A stretch of DNA of 34,201 nt from DATLFQ01 sp035540915 (GTDB lineage: Bacteria > Actinomycetota > Acidimicrobiia > Acidimicrobiales > GCA-2861595): positions 1 to 34,201 of the forward strand of contig DATLFQ010000033.1 in the NCBI GenBank assembly GCA_035540915.1, written 5' to 3'. The position numbers and the translations under genes were made by a program. The notes beneath the pieces were generated by a model. That model had not been told where the DNA came from. It was given only the letters and a program-made list of their open reading frames with translations, and made no database searches. Within the stretch, counting starts at the first letter, position 1, and the number at the start of each line of letters is the position of its first letter. Positions 15,687 to 23,398 of this stretch are shown in pieces.

Positions 15687-17714
15687 CAGCAGGTCCGGCG
15701 GGCGCCAGTCCTGGCCGAGGACGTGGTGGTCGAGGAATGCGAGCACCGTCTCGTACCAGAGGCGGACGTTCTGGGGCTTGGTGACCCAGTGGTTCTCGTC
15801 GGGGAAGGACAGGAACCGCGCCTCGACGCCGTGGCGGCGCAGGTCGGTCCACAACCGCAGCGCCTCGCCCACGGGCACCCGGTGGTCGCGATCGCCGTGG
15901 ACCACCAGCATCGGCGTGGAGATGGCGGCGACGTGGCGGTGCGGGGAGTTGGCCTCGTAGCGCTCGCGGTCGGTGTCAGGGTCGCCCAGCTGGCGCTCCC
16001 ACCAGACGCCGACGTCGGTGGTCCCGTGGAACTGGTCGAGCGCCCAGAGGCTGGCGTGGGTCACGATGGCCCGGAAGCGGTCGGTGTGGCCGGCCACCCA
16101 GTTCGCCATGTAGCCGCCGAAGGAGCCGCCCAGCAGTGCTGTGCGCGTGGCGTCCACGTCGGGGCGGTCCACCGCCGCGTCGACTGCGGCCAGCACGTCG
16201 GTGTAGGGGCGGTCGCCCCATCGGCCCCAACCCCGGGCGATGAAGGACAGGCCGTAACCGGTGGACAGCGCCGGGTCCGGCAGCAGGACGGCGTAGCCCC
16301 GTTCGGCGAGCAGCTGCGGGTTCCAGCGCCAGTGCCAGCTGTTCCACGACAGCAGCGGCCCACCGTGGACGAACACCACCAGGGGCGCCGGCGCCTCGGG
16401 CGAGGCGCCGTCGGGCAGCACCAGCCACGAGCGCACGGCCACGCCGTCGTCGGCCGTCGCCACCACCTCCTCGAGGCGGCCGGGGACGGAGGCATCGGCG
16501 CCCGGCGTGGGCAGGCGCCGGGGTGCCTGGTGGCCGGCGGTCGGGTCGAGGGCGACGGCGGCGGGCGGCGAGGCCGGCGTGCTGCACAGCGCGAACAGCC
16601 GGCTCCCGTCGGCGCTCGGGCAGAGGTCGCCGAAGGCGCCCGCCCCGCTGAGCCGGGTGACGCGACGGCCCGCCAGCTCGACCCGGAACACCGGCGCCCG
16701 GCCGCCTTCGTCGGCCACGAAGTACACCGCCGCCGAGTCGGGCGCCCACGCCAGACCGTGCGGCCACAGGTCGAGCCCGGGCGTCAGCTCACGGTCCTCG
16801 CCGGTGGCCAGGTCGACCAGCCAGAGCGTGACGTCGGCCGGGCGGTCCGGCGCGCCCGGCCACCCGCGCCGGCACACCACCCAGCGGCCGTTCGGGGCGC
16901 AGCGGGCCCCGCTGTGCTCGGCCTCGGCGGCGAGCAGCGTGCGGCGTTCTCCGGACGCCGTGTCGATGGCGACCAGGTCGACCACCTGCCGATCGACGCC
17001 GGTGCCCGGCCGCCAGCCGGTGACGACCGCCGAGCCGTCCGGGGTGATGTCGAAGGTGGTCTGGTCCAGGTGGCGGCCGGGCTCGGGCGTGAGGTCGCGA
17101 ACCTCGGCCAGCCGGCCGTCGCCGAGGGGTGGGGCGGCGGCGAACAGCCGGCGCTGGCGGGGCCCGAGCCAGGTGTCCCAGTACCGGACCGGGTAGCCGT
17201 CGAACAGCTGGGCGGTGACGCCGGCGTCGGTGCGGGCCTTCTCCCGGGCCTCGTCCCCGGCGGTGTCGGTGGTGCCGGGAAAGCGGTCGGCGGCGAAGGC
17301 CACCGTCCCCGTCGTGCGGGCGACGGCGACGGCCTGGACCCCGCCGGGGTCGGCGACCACGAGCCGGGCCTCGCCTCCGTCGGCGGGGAGCAGCCAGAGG
17401 CCGGCCGGGCGCCGGTCGCGGTCGCCGTCGTCCGCCTTCGCCGCGGCGTCCGGGTCGGGCCTGGTCGAGGTGAACAGCAGGGACCCGTCGGGGAGGAAGG
17501 CGGCGCCGGACTCACCGGGCGCCGACCGGGTGAGGCGGCGAGGCGGGCCGGCACCATCGGTGTCCAGCGCCCACAGCGAGGTCGTGAAGCTCTTGCGGTC
17601 GGGGGCGACCGCGGCCACCGACGTCACCAGCCGGCGGCCGTCGGGGGACAGGGCCAGCCCGGCCACGCGCGGCACCGTGAGGAAAAGCTCCAGGTCCCAC
17701 ACCGGCTCGGCCAC
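15684..17714 (-). CDS. S9 family serine peptidase (acylaminoacyl/dipeptidyl peptidase type)
   Basis: This prolyl-oligopeptidase-family enzyme removes residues or small units from peptides, probably in the cytosol since no signal peptide is visible. The 676-residue protein starts with a WD-like beta-propeller half (repeated LSPDGRR, FLPDGSLLF, ITPDGSAVV, WAPDSAAVYF, PSADGSRLFAL motifs) that gates the active site. The alpha/beta-hydrolase half carries the triad Ser531 (GGSFGGY), Asp610 (HGDRDHRVP) and His642 (DENHWV). GTG 17714 is chosen because the longer frame would run into rimO and because a -10 box sits 9 nt before it. The start codons of this gene and rimO are only 25 bp apart. Confidence 0.92.
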   Translation of the reverse strand: MAEPVWDLELFLTVPRVAGLALSPDGRRLVTSVAAVAPDRKSFTTSLWALDTDGAGPPRRLTRSAPGESGAAFLPDGSLLFTSTRPDPDAAAKADDGDRDRRPAGLWLLPADGGEARLVVADPGGVQAVAVARTTGTVAFAADRFPGTTDTAGDEAREKARTDAGVTAQLFDGYPVRYWDTWLGPRQRRLFAAAPPLGDGRLAEVRDLTPEPGRHLDQTTFDITPDGSAVVTGWRPGTGVDRQVVDLVAIDTASGERRTLLAAEAEHSGARCAPNGRWVVCRRGWPGAPDRPADVTLWLVDLATGEDRELTPGLDLWPHGLAWAPDSAAVYFVADEGGRAPVFRVELAGRRVTRLSGAGAFGDLCPSADGSRLFALCSTPASPPAAVALDPTAGHQAPRRLPTPGADASVPGRLEEVVATADDGVAVRSWLVLPDGASPEAPAPLVVFVHGGPLLSWNSWHWRWNPQLLAERGYAVLLPDPALSTGYGLSFIARGWGRWGDRPYTDVLAAVDAAVDRPDVDATRTALLGGSFGGYMANWVAGHTDRFRAIVTHASLWALDQFHGTTDVGVWWERQLGDPDTDRERYEANSPHRHVAAISTPMLVVHGDRDHRVPVGEALRLWTDLRRHGVEARFLSFPDENHWVTKPQNVRLWYETVLAFLDHHVLGQDWRPPDLL

Positions 17715-17723
17715 GAACGGGGA

Positions 17724-17729
17724 ACTGTA
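17724..17729 (-). promoter_or_regulatory. Predicted -10 box of the S9 peptidase gene
   Basis: TACAGT on the minus strand, 9 nt before GTG 17714. Its TA is shared, as the symmetric dinucleotide at 17728-17729, with the rimO -10 box on the other strand. Confidence 0.45.
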
Positions 17730-17733
17730 GATT
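17728..17733 (+). promoter_or_regulatory. Predicted leaderless -10 box of rimO
   Basis: TAGATT, 6 nt before GTG 17740. It overlaps the divergent S9 -10 box by two bases. Confidence 0.5.
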
Positions 17734-17739
17734 CGCTCC

Positions 17740-18996
17740 GTGCCGAGCCACACCTTCTGGGTCGAGACGCTGGGCTGCCCGAAGAACCAGGTCGACTCGG
17801 ACAAGTTGGCCGGCACCTTGGTGGCCGACGGGCTGACCGCCGCTGCGGGCCCCGGCGAGGCGGACGTGGTGGTGGTCAACACCTGTGCGTTCATCGAAGC
17901 CGCCCGTGAGGAGTCGGTGGCCACGGTGCTGTCCCTGGCCGAGAGCCGGCGGCCGGGCGCCCGGCTCGTGGTGACCGGGTGCCTGGCGGAGCGCTACGGC
18001 GACGAGCTGGCGTCCGTGCTCCCCGAGGCCGACCAGGTCAGTGGCTTCGGCGTCCCGGTCGCGCTCGGCCGGGCGCGCGCATCGGCGGAAATCGTGCCTG
18101 CCATGGACCTGCTGGAGCTGCCTCGGCCGCCGGCGTCGGCACCGTGGGCGTACCTGAAGATCGCCGAGGGTTGTGACCGTGCCTGCGGCTTCTGCGCCAT
18201 CCCGTCGTTCCGCGGTCGCCAGCGCTCCCGCCGTCCCGAGGACCTCCTGGCCGAGGTCGACGCGCTCGGCGCCCGGGAGATCGTCCTGGTGGCCCAGGAT
18301 CTGGCGTCCTACGGGCGTGACGCGCCGGGCATCGGTGGCGGCGCGCTGGTTCCGCTGGTGGCCGCGGTGGCGCAGCGGGTGGCCCGCGTCCGGCTGCTGT
18401 ACCTGTACCCCTCCGAGCTGGACGACGCGCTGGTGGAGGCGATCGGCGCCACCGGCGTGCCGTACTTCGACCTGTCGCTGCAGCACGTGTCACGCCCCCT
18501 GCTGCGCCGGATGCGGCGGTGGGGCGACGGCCGCCGCTTCCTCGAACGCATCGCCGCCATCCGCCGCCGCTGGCCCGACGCCGCCTTCCGGTCGAACTTC
18601 CTAATCGGCTACCCGGGCGAGACCGAGGAGGACCACGACCAGTTGCTGGCCTTCCTGGACGAGGCGCAGCTCGACTGGTGCGGGTTCTTCGCCTACTCAC
18701 GCGAGGCCGGCACCTACGGCGCCAGCCTGGGCGACAGCGTCGACGCCGCCCTGGTGACCGACCGGCTGGCAGAGGTCGGCGAGCGGCAGGACGCCATCAC
18801 GGCCCGCCGGCGCCAGGCGCTGATCGGCCGCACCGTCGAGGTGCTGGTCGACCGCCCGGGCGTCGGCCGCACCCACCGCGAGGCCCCCGAGATCGACGGC
18901 ATCGTCCTCGTCCCGCCCTCCATCCCCGTCGGCGAACTGGCGCCGGTGGTGGTGACGGGAGCCGCCGGCCCCGATCTGATCGCGCGGGTGGCGTAG
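17740..18996 (+). CDS. rimO: Ribosomal protein S12 methylthiotransferase RimO
   Basis: RimO is a radical-SAM enzyme that adds a methylthio group to a conserved Asp of ribosomal protein S12. The 418-residue protein has the N-terminal MTTase domain with Cys13 (LGCPKNQVDS), Cys49 (NTCAFIEAAREES) and Cys81 (TGCLAERY), which bind one Fe-S cluster. The radical-SAM CxxxCxxC is Cys145/Cys149/Cys152 (GCDRACGFC), and a C-terminal TRAM domain follows. GCPKN and FIEAAREES are RimO rather than MiaB features; the window has a separate miaB. It heads a co-directional run with pgsA, cinA and thpR. Confidence 0.95.
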   Translation: MPSHTFWVETLGCPKNQVDSDKLAGTLVADGLTAAAGPGEADVVVVNTCAFIEAAREESVATVLSLAESRRPGARLVVTGCLAERYGDELASVLPEADQVSGFGVPVALGRARASAEIVPAMDLLELPRPPASAPWAYLKIAEGCDRACGFCAIPSFRGRQRSRRPEDLLAEVDALGAREIVLVAQDLASYGRDAPGIGGGALVPLVAAVAQRVARVRLLYLYPSELDDALVEAIGATGVPYFDLSLQHVSRPLLRRMRRWGDGRRFLERIAAIRRRWPDAAFRSNFLIGYPGETEEDHDQLLAFLDEAQLDWCGFFAYSREAGTYGASLGDSVDAALVTDRLAEVGERQDAITARRRQALIGRTVEVLVDRPGVGRTHREAPEIDGIVLVPPSIPVGELAPVVVTGAAGPDLIARVA

Positions 18997-18998
18997 GC

Positions 18999-19577
18999 GT
19001 GGCGGAGGGCCAGGTGGCCGGCTTCGGCCCCGGGGCGCTGGCCACTCCGGCCAACGCCGTGACGCTGATACGCGTGGCGGTCACACCGTTCCTGCTGGCC
19101 ATGATCCTGGGCGACGGCGACTCGTGGCCCGCCCTGGCGTTCTGGATCGTGCTGTCGGGCACCGACTGGGTCGACGGGTGGCTGGCCCGCCGGCAGGGCA
19201 CCACCCGCTCGGGCGCCTTCCTCGACCCCCTCGCCGACAAGTTCCTCGTCCTGGGAGCCATGTTCGCCCTCGTGGCCGAGGGCATCTTCTGGTGGGTTCC
19301 CGTGGTCGTCACCGCCGTCCGGGAGCTGGCCATCAGCGTGTACCGGTCCTGGGCCGGCAAGCGGGGGATCTCCGTCCCGGCCCGGTGGTGGGCCAAGGTC
19401 AAGACCGTCGTCCAGCAGGTGGCCGTGGGCTTCGCCCTTCTCCCGCTCACCTCGGACAACCGACTGCCCGCCAACGTGCTGCTCTGGATTGCGGTGGCCC
19501 TGGCCGTGGTGACCGGTGTGCAGTACCTGCTCGACGCCCGCCGGGTCGGTGGTGCCCGGGGCGCGCCGACGCTGTGA
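18999..19577 (+). CDS. pgsA: CDP-alcohol phosphatidyltransferase, phosphatidylglycerophosphate synthase type
   Basis: The enzyme transfers a phosphatidyl group from CDP-diacylglycerol to an alcohol, most likely glycerol-3-phosphate, giving the phosphatidylglycerol precursor. The 192-residue membrane protein contains the full CDP-OH-P signature: Asp56, Asp59-Gly60, Ala63-Arg64, Gly72, Asp76 and Asp80 (DWVDGWLARR then GAFLDPLADK), plus several hydrophobic helices. GTG 18999 starts two bases after the rimO stop. Adjacency to cinA and recA is typical of pgsA in Gram-positives, which supports this substrate over other family members. Confidence 0.9.
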   Translation: MAEGQVAGFGPGALATPANAVTLIRVAVTPFLLAMILGDGDSWPALAFWIVLSGTDWVDGWLARRQGTTRSGAFLDPLADKFLVLGAMFALVAEGIFWWVPVVVTAVRELAISVYRSWAGKRGISVPARWWAKVKTVVQQVAVGFALLPLTSDNRLPANVLLWIAVALAVVTGVQYLLDARRVGGARGAPTL

Positions 19578-19598
19578 CGCGAGCGCAGCCCGCAGAAC

Positions 19599-20852
19599 AT
19601 GCGCTGTGAGCTGATCGCCGTCGGCACCGAGTTGCTCCTCGGCCAGGTGACCGACACGAACTCGGCCTGGTTGGCCGAGCGGCTGGCCGCCGCCGGTGTC
19701 GACTGCCACGCACACACGACGGTGGGGGACAACCACGCCCGTATCGTCGAGGCCCTCCGGATCGCGCTGGGCCGGGCCGACGCCGTCATCGTCAGCGGGG
19801 GGCTCGGCCCGACGGCCGACGACATCACCCGCGAGGCGCTGGCCGAGGTGGCCGGCGTGCCGCTGGAACGCGACGAGGTGCTGGCCCAGCGCATCGGCGC
19901 CATCTTCGCGGCGCGCGGGCGCGAGATGGCTCCGACCAACCTGCGCCAGGCCGACGTCCCGCGCGGCGCCACCGTCATCCCGCAGGAGCGGGGCACTGCG
20001 CCCGGCCTCATCTGCGACGTGGGCGCCCGGGTGGTCTACGCCCTCCCGGGCGTGCCCTCCGAGTTGCACGAGATGGCTCTGCGGGCGGTGGTGCCCGACC
20101 TGGTGGCCCGGCGCACCGCGGCGGGCGAGCCGGCGACGACCATCGTGTCGCGCATGGTCCGGACCTGGGGGCTGGCCGAGTCGGCGCTCGCCGAGAAGGT
20201 GGCGCCCCGGTTGGCCGCCCTCGACGGCGACCGCTCGGCCACCCTGGCCTTCCTGGCCCAGGGCCGGGAGGGCATCTGCGTCCGCATCACGGCCCGAGCC
20301 CCCACGCCGGGCGAGGCTGCGCTGATCCTGGACCGTGAGGAGGCGGCGCTGCGCGAGCTGCTGGGCGACATCGTGTTCGGTGTCGACGACCAGACGATGG
20401 AGGACGCAGTGGCCGCCGGGCTCCAGGCGGGCGGGCACTCGCTCGCGCTGGCCGAGTCCCTGACCGGCGGCATGGTGGCGTCGCGACTGGTCGAGGTGGG
20501 TGGCTCCAGCGAGTGGTTCCGCGGCTCGGTGGTCGCCTACGACAGCCAGGTGAAGTTCGACGTCCTGGGTGTGCCGGAGGGCCCCGTGGTCAGCGCCGAG
20601 GCGGCCGCTGCGATGGCCGAGGGAGCGGCCCGCGTGCTGAAGGCCGGCGTCGGGCTGTCGCTGACCGGCGTGGCGGGGCCGGCCACCCAGGACGGCATGC
20701 CGGTGGGAACCGTCTTCGTCGGCTGCACCGTCGACGGCGCCACGGAGGTGGCGCACCTGTCGCTGCCGGGCGACCGCCGCGGCGTCCGCCACCATGCGGC
20801 CATCTCCGCGCTCGACCTGCTTCGCCGCCGGCTGGGCGGCGGGGCGGCGTGA
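19599..20852 (+). CDS. cinA: CinA family protein (competence/damage-inducible; NMN amidohydrolase domain)
   Basis: The 417-residue protein has both domains of full-length CinA. The N-terminal MoaB-like (COG1058) domain shows AVGTELLLGQVTDTN (about residues 7-21) and SGGLGPTADD (about 66-75), linked to ADP-ribose pyrophosphatase activity in homologues. The C-terminal domain shows ESLTGGMVASRL (about 287-298) and VAGPATQDGMPVGTVF, linked to nicotinamide-mononucleotide deamidation, so pyridine nucleotide salvage is the best-supported role. It sits in the usual pgsA-cinA-recA neighbourhood. The last bases overlap a small downstream frame as GTGA. Confidence 0.94.
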   Translation: MRCELIAVGTELLLGQVTDTNSAWLAERLAAAGVDCHAHTTVGDNHARIVEALRIALGRADAVIVSGGLGPTADDITREALAEVAGVPLERDEVLAQRIGAIFAARGREMAPTNLRQADVPRGATVIPQERGTAPGLICDVGARVVYALPGVPSELHEMALRAVVPDLVARRTAAGEPATTIVSRMVRTWGLAESALAEKVAPRLAALDGDRSATLAFLAQGREGICVRITARAPTPGEAALILDREEAALRELLGDIVFGVDDQTMEDAVAAGLQAGGHSLALAESLTGGMVASRLVEVGGSSEWFRGSVVAYDSQVKFDVLGVPEGPVVSAEAAAAMAEGAARVLKAGVGLSLTGVAGPATQDGMPVGTVFVGCTVDGATEVAHLSLPGDRRGVRHHAAISALDLLRRRLGGGAA

Positions 20853-21100
20853 CGCCGCCACCGCGCCGGCGCCTGGCCAGCAGGCTGCGCTGGCGGCCGG
20901 CGCCGCCCCGACCCGTGCTCGCGTCCCGCCGTCCGGCCGGGCCCGCCGAGTGGGCGCTGTCCGCCGCGGTGGCCCTCCTGCGCGCCGGTGGGCGCTGCTT
21001 GCGCCCGGCCCCGGCGGCGCGAGGAGGCCGGCGGCGGTCGGTGGTGGCCCGGGCGCACCAGCGGGCCCGGCTGATGGTGGGGCGGCGACTGCGCCGGTGA
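20849..21100 (+). CDS. Small, very basic hypothetical protein (83 aa)
   Basis: The frame from GTG 20849 overlaps the cinA stop as GTGA and ends 16 nt before thpR, filling an otherwise 264-nt gap in a compact operon. The product is Arg/Pro/Ala rich, with one hydrophobic stretch (EWALSAAVALLRAGG) and basic clusters at both ends. No family is recognised. In support: the coupled start and fit in the gap. Against: random frames in such GC-rich DNA are often open and also Arg/Pro rich. Treat as plausible but unproven. Confidence 0.4.
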   Translation: MTPPPRRRLASRLRWRPAPPRPVLASRRPAGPAEWALSAAVALLRAGGRCLRPAPAARGGRRRSVVARAHQRARLMVGRRLRR

Positions 21101-21116
21101 GCAGCCCAAGAAGCCG

Positions 21117-21656
21117 GTGACCGCCGGGCCGGCGGCGCGGTTGTTCGTCGCGGTGTGGCCGCCGTCCGAGGTGGCCGACGCGCTCGCCGCGCTGCCCCGG
21201 CCCGTCCTGCCCGGCCTGCGGTGGACGACGCCCGACCAGTGGCATGTCACGCTCCGATTCCTCGGCACGGTCGCCGTCGACGACGCGGTCGAGGCCTTCG
21301 GGCGGATCGAGCTGGGCCGGCCGGCGGTCGCGACCCTCGGCCCGGTCGTCGGGCGCTTCGGTTCGCGGGTGCTGCAGGTGCCGGTGACCGGCCTGGAGGC
21401 CCTGGCCGCCGCCACCGTGGGCGCGACGGCGGCGCTCGGGAAAGCGCCGGCCGACCGCTCGTTCACCGGCCACCTGACGCTGGCCCGGGTGCGCCGGCCG
21501 GGCGCGGTCGACCTTCGGCCACTGACCGGCGCGCCGGTCAGTGGCCGGTGGGTGGTGGGCGAGCTCACCCTCGTCCGCAGCCACACCGCGGCGGCGGGCG
21601 CTCGCTATCAGGTGCTGGCGGCCCGGCTCCTTCCGCCTGCCACCGCCGGTGCTTGA
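21117..21656 (+). CDS. thpR: RNA 2',3'-cyclic phosphodiesterase (2H family)
   Basis: ThpR hydrolyses RNA 2',3'-cyclic phosphate ends, and homologues ligate tRNA halves in vitro. The 179-residue protein has the two His-x-Thr-x catalytic motifs of the 2H superfamily, HVTL at 43-46 and HLTL at 119-122. Conserved LFVAVWPP and [17 protein letters not shown] surround the first motif. GTG 21117 agrees with the family N-terminus. A perfect 32-bp palindrome lies within codons 134-144, just after the second motif, in what is normally a variable loop. The stop lies inside the -35 region of the first recA promoter. Confidence 0.92.
   Translation: MTAGPAARLFVAVWPPSEVADALAALPRPVLPGLRWTTPDQWHVTLRFLGTVAVDDAVEAFGRIELGRPAVATLGPVVGRFGSRVLQVPVTGLEALAAATVGATAALGKAPADRSFTGHLTLARVRRPGAVDLRPLTGAPVSGRWVVGELTLVRSHTAAAGARYQVLAARLLPPATAGA
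21516..21547. repeat. Perfect 32-bp palindrome inside thpR
   Basis: CGGCCACTGACCGGCG (21516-21531) is followed directly by its exact reverse complement (21532-21547). The axis is centred with no spacer. It encodes roughly [11 protein letters not shown] in frame. It could extrude as a cruciform, fold as an mRNA hairpin or bind a dimeric protein. It lies 110 bp upstream of the recA SOS box. Confidence 0.9.
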
Positions 21657-21682
21657 TCGAACACCCGTTCAGGAATTACGCT
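21653..21682 (+). promoter_or_regulatory. recA promoter P1 (SOS-controlled)
   Basis: TTGATC (21653-21658) and TACGCT (21677-21682), separated by 18 nt, form a sigma-70-like promoter. A LexA-type box fills the start of the spacer, so repressor binding would block RNA polymerase. The -35 hexamer overlaps the thpR stop codon. Confidence 0.55.
21657..21672. promoter_or_regulatory. LexA-type SOS box upstream of recA
   Basis: TCGAACACCCGTTCAG matches the Gram-positive/actinobacterial SOS box TCGAAC-N4-GTTCGA at all but the last two positions. It lies 106 nt before the recA ATG and overlaps promoter P1. Confidence 0.8.
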
Positions 21683-21690
21683 CCCGGAAG

Positions 21691-21718
21691 TACAGCGGTG
21701 TCACTACAGCGGTGTCAT
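21691..21718 (+). repeat. Tandem 14-bp duplication in the recA control region
   Basis: TACAGCGGTGTCAC (21691-21704) is followed at once by TACAGCGGTGTCAT (21705-21718), 13 of 14 bases identical. The repeats lie between promoter P1 and the second promoter motif, and each contains TGTCA. Confidence 0.9.
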
Positions 21719-21740
21719 TGTCACACCCTCTCCCTAGGGT
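21718..21740 (+). promoter_or_regulatory. recA promoter P2, RecA-NDp/PafBC-type motif
   Basis: TTGTCACAC (21718-21726), exactly 8 nt, then TAGGGT (21735-21740). This fits the mycobacterial LexA-independent damage promoter tTGTCRgtg-N8-TAnnnT, used by the PafBC activator, in its TTGTCA core, the exact 8-nt spacing and the -10; the gtg part is replaced by CAC. The predicted leader of about 32 nt carries AAGGAG (21767-21772), 6 nt before the ATG. Confidence 0.6.
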
Positions 21741-21778
21741 GCACCCGACCGACGAGACCGACGACCAAGGAGTCCCCG

Positions 21779-22828
<1,050 letters not shown>

Positions 22829-22841
22829 CACGCTGGAGGCC

Positions 22842-23204
22842 GTGGAGTCCACCCGGGTCGACCGGTGGCTGTGGGCGGTGCGGCTGCTGCCCACCCGGTC
22901 GGCGGCCACCGAGGCCTGCCGGGCCGGCCACGTACGGGTCAACGGGCGGCCGGCCAAGCCGGCCACGCCCGTCCGGGTGGGCGACCGGGTCCAGGCGGTG
23001 CTCGGTCCGCGGACCCGCATCGTCGAGGTGGCCCAGGTCCTCGACCGCCGGGTAGGTGCCACCCTTGCGGCGACGTGCCTCGTCGATCACAGCCCGCCGC
23101 CGCCAGCAAGGGCGATGACGACTCTGGGGGTCGTCCGCAGCCCCGGGGCGGGCCGGCCGACCAAGCGGGACCGCCGCCGTTTGGACGAACTGCGGGACCG
23201 CTGA
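22842..23204 (+). CDS. S4-domain RNA-binding protein, Hsp15 (HslR)-like
   Basis: The 120-residue protein begins with an S4 RNA-binding domain: VDRWLWAVRLLPTRSAATEACRAG then VRVNGRPAKPATPVRVGD (residues 6-48), very like Hsp15, which binds stalled 50S subunits carrying peptidyl-tRNA. The C-terminal third is basic and Pro-rich (GRPTKRDRRRLDELRDR). GTG 22842 follows recA by 13 nt, so the two may be co-transcribed, placing it under damage control. It could instead be a diverged RqcP-type protein; the distinction cannot be made here. A hairpin overlaps and follows the stop. Confidence 0.85.
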   Translation: MESTRVDRWLWAVRLLPTRSAATEACRAGHVRVNGRPAKPATPVRVGDRVQAVLGPRTRIVEVAQVLDRRVGATLAATCLVDHSPPPPARAMTTLGVVRSPGAGRPTKRDRRRLDELRDR

Positions 23205-23223
23205 GCGGCTGAGGTCGCCGCTC
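23203..23223. terminator. Hairpin between the S4 gene and the convergent small membrane gene
   Basis: GAGCGGC (23203-23209) and GCCGCTC (23217-23223) form a 7-bp stem with a 7-nt loop, starting at the S4 gene's TGA stop and ending 10 nt before the stop of the convergent gene. No U-tract. Possibly a bidirectional terminator. Confidence 0.5.
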
Positions 23224-23233
23224 GACGCGCCGG

Positions 23234-23398
23234 CTAGATCACGGCGTTCAGGACCACCGTCAGGACCACGGACAGGAGCAGCGACAGCACGAGCGGCCAC
23301 ACGAGGAACCGCGTCCGGGGCCGTTCGCCCGGCGTCTTCGACCAGATGAACATCCCTGGCGCTTGCCCGCCGTCGTGAGCCGCCAAACACTCGCTCAT
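23234..23398 (-). CDS. Tiny single-span membrane protein (54 aa, or 39 aa from an internal ATG)
   Basis: An ATG at 23398 overlaps the stop of the upstream M15 peptidase gene as ATGA and opens a 54-codon frame. An internal in-frame ATG at 23353 would give 39 residues starting MFIWSKTPGERPRTRF. The C-terminal part is one hydrophobic helix (LVWPLVLSLLLSVVLTVVLNAVI) ending almost at the last residue, preceded by a basic stretch, so an N-in single-span protein is predicted. Codon use is like its neighbours. The coupled start suggests co-expression with the secreted peptidase. No family is recognised. Confidence 0.6.
   Translation of the reverse strand: MSECLAAHDGGQAPGMFIWSKTPGERPRTRFLVWPLVLSLLLSVVLTVVLNAVI

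Noticed and set aside
16376..16415. GGCGCCTC/GAGGCGCC hairpin inside the S9 peptidase gene
   Set aside because: An 8-bp stem is expected by chance in coding DNA of this GC content.
18714..21584. A 956-codon open frame on the minus strand opposite rimO, pgsA, cinA and thpR
   Set aside because: GC-rich antisense shadow: His/Gly/Arg-rich, no motifs, fully covered by well-identified plus-strand genes.
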